Assembly (NCBI GenBank): GCA_002946415.1
Contig: NJPS01000048.1
Coordinates: forward strand, 1,798,001 to 1,862,000
Direction: 5' to 3'
Source of the DNA: Rutstroemia sp. NJR-2017a BVV2
Taxonomy: Eukaryota; Ascomycota; Leotiomycetes; Helotiales; Rutstroemiaceae
DNA: 64,000 bases
The notes below the pieces were generated by a model, which ran no database searches, had not been told where the DNA came from, and saw only the letters and a list, made by a program, of their open reading frames with translations. This document shows, in pieces, positions 59,814-64,000 of this stretch (position 1 is its first letter; each line of letters begins with the position of its first letter). Position numbers and translations under genes: made by a program.

Positions 59814-61883
59814 TCACCAGGCACCTCTTCCATCCTCATCCGTCCCCTCGATCTGCATTCCCAACGCATTCGGCATACCAATCAAGATTCTCCCCTTCGG
59901 AACCCTAACATCCTTAACCTTGAAATTGCCAAAGATGATCAACTTCTTCAATTTGTCACAAGCCCTGAAAATGCTTCCAACGACAAAATCGTCCACTTCC
60001 TGACAGAAGCTGATGTTCATTTCCTGCAACTCGGGGTACTTCTTGCCAGCCGCGAAAGCATTCTCAAAAGACTGGCGGGAGATGTGACGACATGAGTTGA
60101 TGTCCAAGTAGCGAAGCGTCGAGCCGGAATGTGCCATGAGGGCTTCAAAACCTCTCGAGCAGAAACCAATATTGTTAGGGTTGTCGCGAGGAACAGCAGC
60201 GTCGATATCGCGGCATTTTTCGAGAGCAACGAATGTCAATGGAGGGTTATACCAATTGATGAAGAGGTGTGCGAACGCATGATCAGTCATTACACCGTTA
60301 TCTGTGATACGGAGTTTGCTGATGTTTTGACAATTGTCATGGATGGCTTTGAGCACAGAGTCATCGATATCATGAACCCTACCAAGGGAAAGGGTCCGAA
60401 GTTGTGGCCCGACGCTGTTGATGATTGAGACGTAGGGTTTGGAAGTTGTCGGGTTGGTGAGTTCAAGAGAAAGATGTTTGAGGTTAGTTATCTTCGCTAT
60501 ATGCTCGACACCCGCATTAGTGACTTTCTGATTGTGGGAGATTTTGAGGCGCTCCAGGTCCGGGCAACTTTTTGCGATGAGACCTATCTGCTCATCTCCA
60601 AAATGACCATCGGTATGGTAAACCTTGAGTGACTTCAAGTGTGACCCCTTCTCACGTAGGAAGGTGTTCCATCTCTCATCGTCAATCAGATTAGCACCAG
60701 CCAAGCTGAGGTGCTCTAAGGTAACGGTAGTAGCCAATAAATGGTCCATGACCTTGTTCTTAAACTGGACTCCATTTCGTATGCGTAATTGCTTAACGGT
60801 AGGTACGACCTGGAAAATCCGAATATAGTCGTCAGATGACAGATAAGCACCATCATAGACTGTGACGGCTTCCCTCCCATTCTGCAGAAACAGATCAAGG
60901 GTATTGGGTCGTAGTAGACGTTTCTTCGATAGGATGGCTGCCAGTTTATCAATCAGAGTTTCGGGAAGGTCCCCGAAGTCGTCTGCCAACTCAACGTTCT
61001 TTGCTAGAGTCTCAATGCACAGTGTCATCAAGTCCTTCGCTCCCGGATAAACACCATCGAGCAAGTTACTTTGAATCTTCCGTCTCTGGGCGCCTTTCTC
61101 TGTCTTCCTTTTCTTCCTAGCTCGTCCATCTTCCTTGTTAATTTCTTTTGTACATTGTGGACATAGTAGGCCTCCATCGGGTCCTGCTCGACTGTATGCG
61201 GTGACTGTAAACCGTTTCTCGCAAATTTCGCAGTTCTCCATTTGATCAGGTAAAGGCGCCATGGTCTCGTTGAACATAGCGAGCGCAGCTTCATCTTCAT
61301 CTGATATTTCCTCATCTGATCTATATTCTCGTCGTCGTTGAAACTGTTTGGAGGCCTTTATCTTAGCGATAGCTTTCTGTAGACGCATCAATTAGTATAA
61401 TCCCCAATCAACTTTTCCAAGGCTCAACGTACCTCTTCCTCCTTCTTTCTCTTGCTCTGTTGCGCCTTCGTTTCGTTACGACGACGCGAAGGTCCGGAAA
61501 CGGGTGCCGGTGAATCATTATCTCCCTCTTCTTCTGCAGCAGGTTGTTGAGAAGCAAGTGCAGCGGCTCGACGAGCATTTGCGTCCTCGCGAATTTGATT
61601 TGCACTGATGTTGTGAGACTTCGTGAGATGTCAGTAAACTCAAGTGCGCCTTGTGTGTAGGTAAGAACATACAGCGAGGAAATCAGTCAGTGCAGATTGA
61701 CTATCTATATGTCAGTGCTGGTAGATTAATACTTTTGAGGGTAACCAACGGCCCACGAATGGATCTTCTTGTCGCCGGAGGCGCTGCGGGGTTTGGAGGG
61801 TTTGGAGGGTTTGGGGGATTCCTGAAAGTCCAGCATTAGAATTAGCAATGCCATAATCATAATTAACAAAGGAATGCATACAT
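59814..61883 (-). CDS. rad7: Rad7, global-genome nucleotide excision repair
   Basis: Five coding exons (61883-61882, 61821-61750, 61700-61673, 61618-61433, 61376-59814) encode 616 residues. The start MNPPNPPNPPNPAAPP leads into RSIRGPQSALTDFLASHNIS, the N-terminal signature of fungal Rad7. A zinc-knuckle pair follows (C145/C148 in CEICEKRF, C168/C171 in CPQC), then about a dozen leucine-rich repeats (about 255-590). Rad7 with the SNF2 ATPase Rad16 (and Elongin C/Cul3 in yeast) finds lesions in silent chromatin. Intron 1 (60 bp, GTATGC...CTAATG...CAG) splits the initiator: AT in exon 1, G in exon 2. Exon 2 ends at a non-optimal donor (GTTGGT), chosen because it restores RGPQSALTDF. Confidence 0.92.
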
Positions 61884-62778
61884 GATGCCCTGGTTTTATT
61901 GTCCAATATGATTTGAAGGATTGAAAGATTGAAAGATTGAAAGATTGTCTCTCGATGGATTTGCCTCCGCGGGCGTGCTGCAGGCGCAAAGAGTAGTAAA
62001 GAGAGCGAGATAAAACAAAAACTCTTTGAAGTCGCTTTCCCAATCGTCGTCGCCGTCGCAAACGGAGAAAGACGGAGATAGTAATTGGTAATTTTCACTC
62101 GGATCTTCCTTCTTTGCTTCCTGTTGTCTCCGACCTGGCTAATGGTAGGAATTCCCGATCTTCGAGTTAAAGTGGTTTTCGACCCTGTGTCCAAATCAGG
62201 CATAAGTCAGGTCGATCACTCTTATCCAACCAATAAAACGGCGGTTGATGCCTGATATATCACGAGACTTGGTGGACTTACCGCGTCTCAAATCGCGTCC
62301 AGAATCAGGCATGGAGCGAATAAGAGGAACTTTATTCTTCTTAGGAGGTGGCAACTCGGTCTCGAAATTTCATTCAACCCGTTTTCTTTTTGTTACATCT
62401 ATCTAGCGGCTGCGAATAACCTCGTTCTTTTGTGCAGCCTTGCGCTTTATAGAAACTATTTTTTGTCCGTTCGTTGCCTTCTGTTTCACAATTGTTTAAT
62501 TGTCACAACGATACCTTCCCCGCCGACCCTACGTCAGTTGCGGTCCGGTCGCTTTGCCTGCGGATTGATAGCGATAGCAGCAGCTTGTCAAGCTTAATTT
62601 GGACAATCAACTCCACTCTCTACACCATCATTGTACCTGCATATTCTCGCGGGCCACCTTGACATTTCACTTTATACTTGCTTTACTTTTTTCGAAAAAG
62701 CATTCATTCTTTGTCATTGTTGACAATTGCAAAGATTTACTTGCAATCTCTTGTCTAACTATCAAACAACCAATCATC
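61884..62778. promoter_or_regulatory. Divergent spacer, RAD7 / AT-hook gene
   Basis: 895 bp between divergent starts, presumably both promoters and leaders. No gene or strong motif is seen. Confidence 0.45.
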
Positions 62779-64000
62779 ATGGCACCTGCCGGAAGACCTA
62801 GGGGGAGACCAAGGAAGATTGCGGATAGCAGCGTAGGGAGCTCTCGAACAAGCTCACGATTGTCTTGTGAGTTTCTCTCCAGCAGCCTACGACCGACCGC
62901 CTGTTGATGAGATGCGGTACTGATATCTTCTGTGAATAGCCACCAAACGAGGCTCGGATCTTTTGCTCGATGAACTCTCTTCACCATTTCCACAAACGAA
63001 GTCTCGTTCTAGCACTCGACTTTCCACCTCCCTTCGGGACATCGGCGATGATGCATCGGTCTCGGATTTGCCCTCACCTTCAATGATCTCAGAGTTTACA
63101 AGTGCTCAAAAGTCGTCAAGCAAGGGCGGGAGAAAAGAGAAAGAGGTTGTCACTCCTCAAGATTCACTTTCGTCTATTTCTACAGGCAACGATTTTGAGG
63201 AAAGCGATTACTCAACTCCAGGAACAAGTGCTGTTGCAACACCGGCAGAACTCACCAAACCTATCGTCCATACAGCAGGCACATCTTTGCAACGAGGTAG
63301 ACGTGCAACGGCTGCTACGGTTCCAACTCCCTCTGTCAACGCTTCCGTTCGAGCAAGAGCACTTGCGAACAGTGAATTCTCCCTCGGTGCCTCTAGAAAT
63401 AAGCGCAAGCGTGTGGAGTCAGAGGACGAGGATGAAGACAATACACCTGATGCGCAACTTGCCCGCGCACTCCAGGAACAGGAGGACTCGGTCGCGAAAT
63501 CTATGGTGGCTACCTCCGAACTACCTGTACGGCGAACACCGCGTAAGACTCAGCAAATTCTTCCCAAGCTTGATTTCGATCCCAATTTCAGTGACGATGA
63601 TGATGAAGATGAGGAGGTATGGCAACCAGAGCCATCTACCCACATCTCTAAGAAAGTGAAACTGGAACCAAGGGTTGAATTGTCCCGTATCTCAAATTCA
63701 GCCAGCTTTGGCTCATCGAAAAAAGCCAAGGTCGTCCAAGACTCCGACGAAGATGATTTTATAGAAATAGATTCAGACTCAGACATACCACTTTCTCGTT
63801 CTACACGATCTGGTGGGATCAAGCCATCACCTGCGGTTGCCAAGAACAGTCGTATGGCTAAGGTGATTGAGCAACAATCTCAAGCATTCTTAAATCAGGT
63901 CAAAGCGGCGTCATCGACAGGCAAGAGAAAGTCTTTGAGATCCAACGCTATGGACCTTGACACGGCTTCCCCAATGGTAGCTCCAAGACTGTCGAGCGCA
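62779..64000 (+). CDS. N-terminus of a nuclear AT-hook protein, possibly Rad16 (cut by window end)
   Basis: Exon 1 (62779-62866, MAPAGRPRGRPRKIADSS) joins exon 2 (62940 onward) through a GTGAGT/ATAG intron; 383 codons are open to the window edge. GRPRGRPRK is an AT-hook. The rest is disordered, Ser-rich, with basic clusters (RNKRKRVESEDEDED), TPDAQLARALQEQED (a ubiquitin-interacting-motif-like helix), RRTPRKTQ, and acidic runs (SDDDDEDEE, DSDEDDFIEIDSDSD). No enzymatic domain lies inside the window. Composition and the head-to-head position opposite RAD7 suggest the long N-terminus of the SNF2/RING ATPase Rad16; another chromatin protein is equally possible on sequence alone. Confidence 0.8.

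Overview
The window is nuclear DNA of a filamentous ascomycete (Pezizomycotina). Genes carry several short introns (mostly 46-93 bp, GTAAGT/GTATGT-type donors, CTAAC/CTAAT branch sites, AG acceptors). The gene set is that of a mould: GH18 chitinase with a CBM1, tyrosinase, multi-intron P450, fungal-type Rad7, Set1, Rrp9, Ytm1, fungal tropomyosin. A leotiomycete (Botrytis/Sclerotinia-like) is my best guess; it is an impression from protein flavour and was not tested. I rebuilt 22 confident or likely protein-coding genes exon by exon; every spliced model stays in frame. No tRNA, rRNA, CRISPR or intact transposon was seen.

Layout. 0-13 kb: tropomyosin (-) divergent from a securin-like KEN-box protein (+), a 3 kb gene-free stretch, SET1 (+) convergent with TRM112 (-), and a small unknown gene. 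13-26 kb: histidine phosphatase, secreted chitinase (-), ER cyclophilin (-) sharing a 275 bp promoter with mitochondrial uS13 (+), and two unknown nuclear-type proteins. 27-37 kb: DED1 helicase (-), proteasome beta-4 (-) divergent from RRP9 (+), and the spliceosomal pseudo-deubiquitinase SAD1/USP39 (-). 37-47 kb: an accessory-looking, gene-poor segment holding one unrecognised 799-residue coiled-coil, tail-anchored protein, with tandem repeats in its 5' flank and about 2.7 kb of several repeat families downstream. 47-55 kb: tyrosinase, cytochrome P450 and an aquaporin with a long repeat-containing N-terminus. 55-64 kb: YTM1, an intronless amino-acid permease, RAD7 (-), and, divergent from RAD7, the start of an AT-hook protein that may be RAD16.

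Themes. Ribosome biogenesis and RNA metabolism (Rrp9, Ytm1, Ded1, Trm112, Sad1, uS13m) and chromatin/repair (Set1, Rad7, perhaps Rad16) dominate the conserved parts. The most notable observations are: (1) the cyclophilin gene can end either in an HVEL ER-retrieval-like tail or, after splicing its last intron, in a transmembrane anchor; (2) three housekeeping genes have an intron at the start codon itself (AT^G in proteasome beta-4 and RAD7, ATG^ in uS13m); (3) the coiled-coil gene is bracketed by tandem-repeat arrays.
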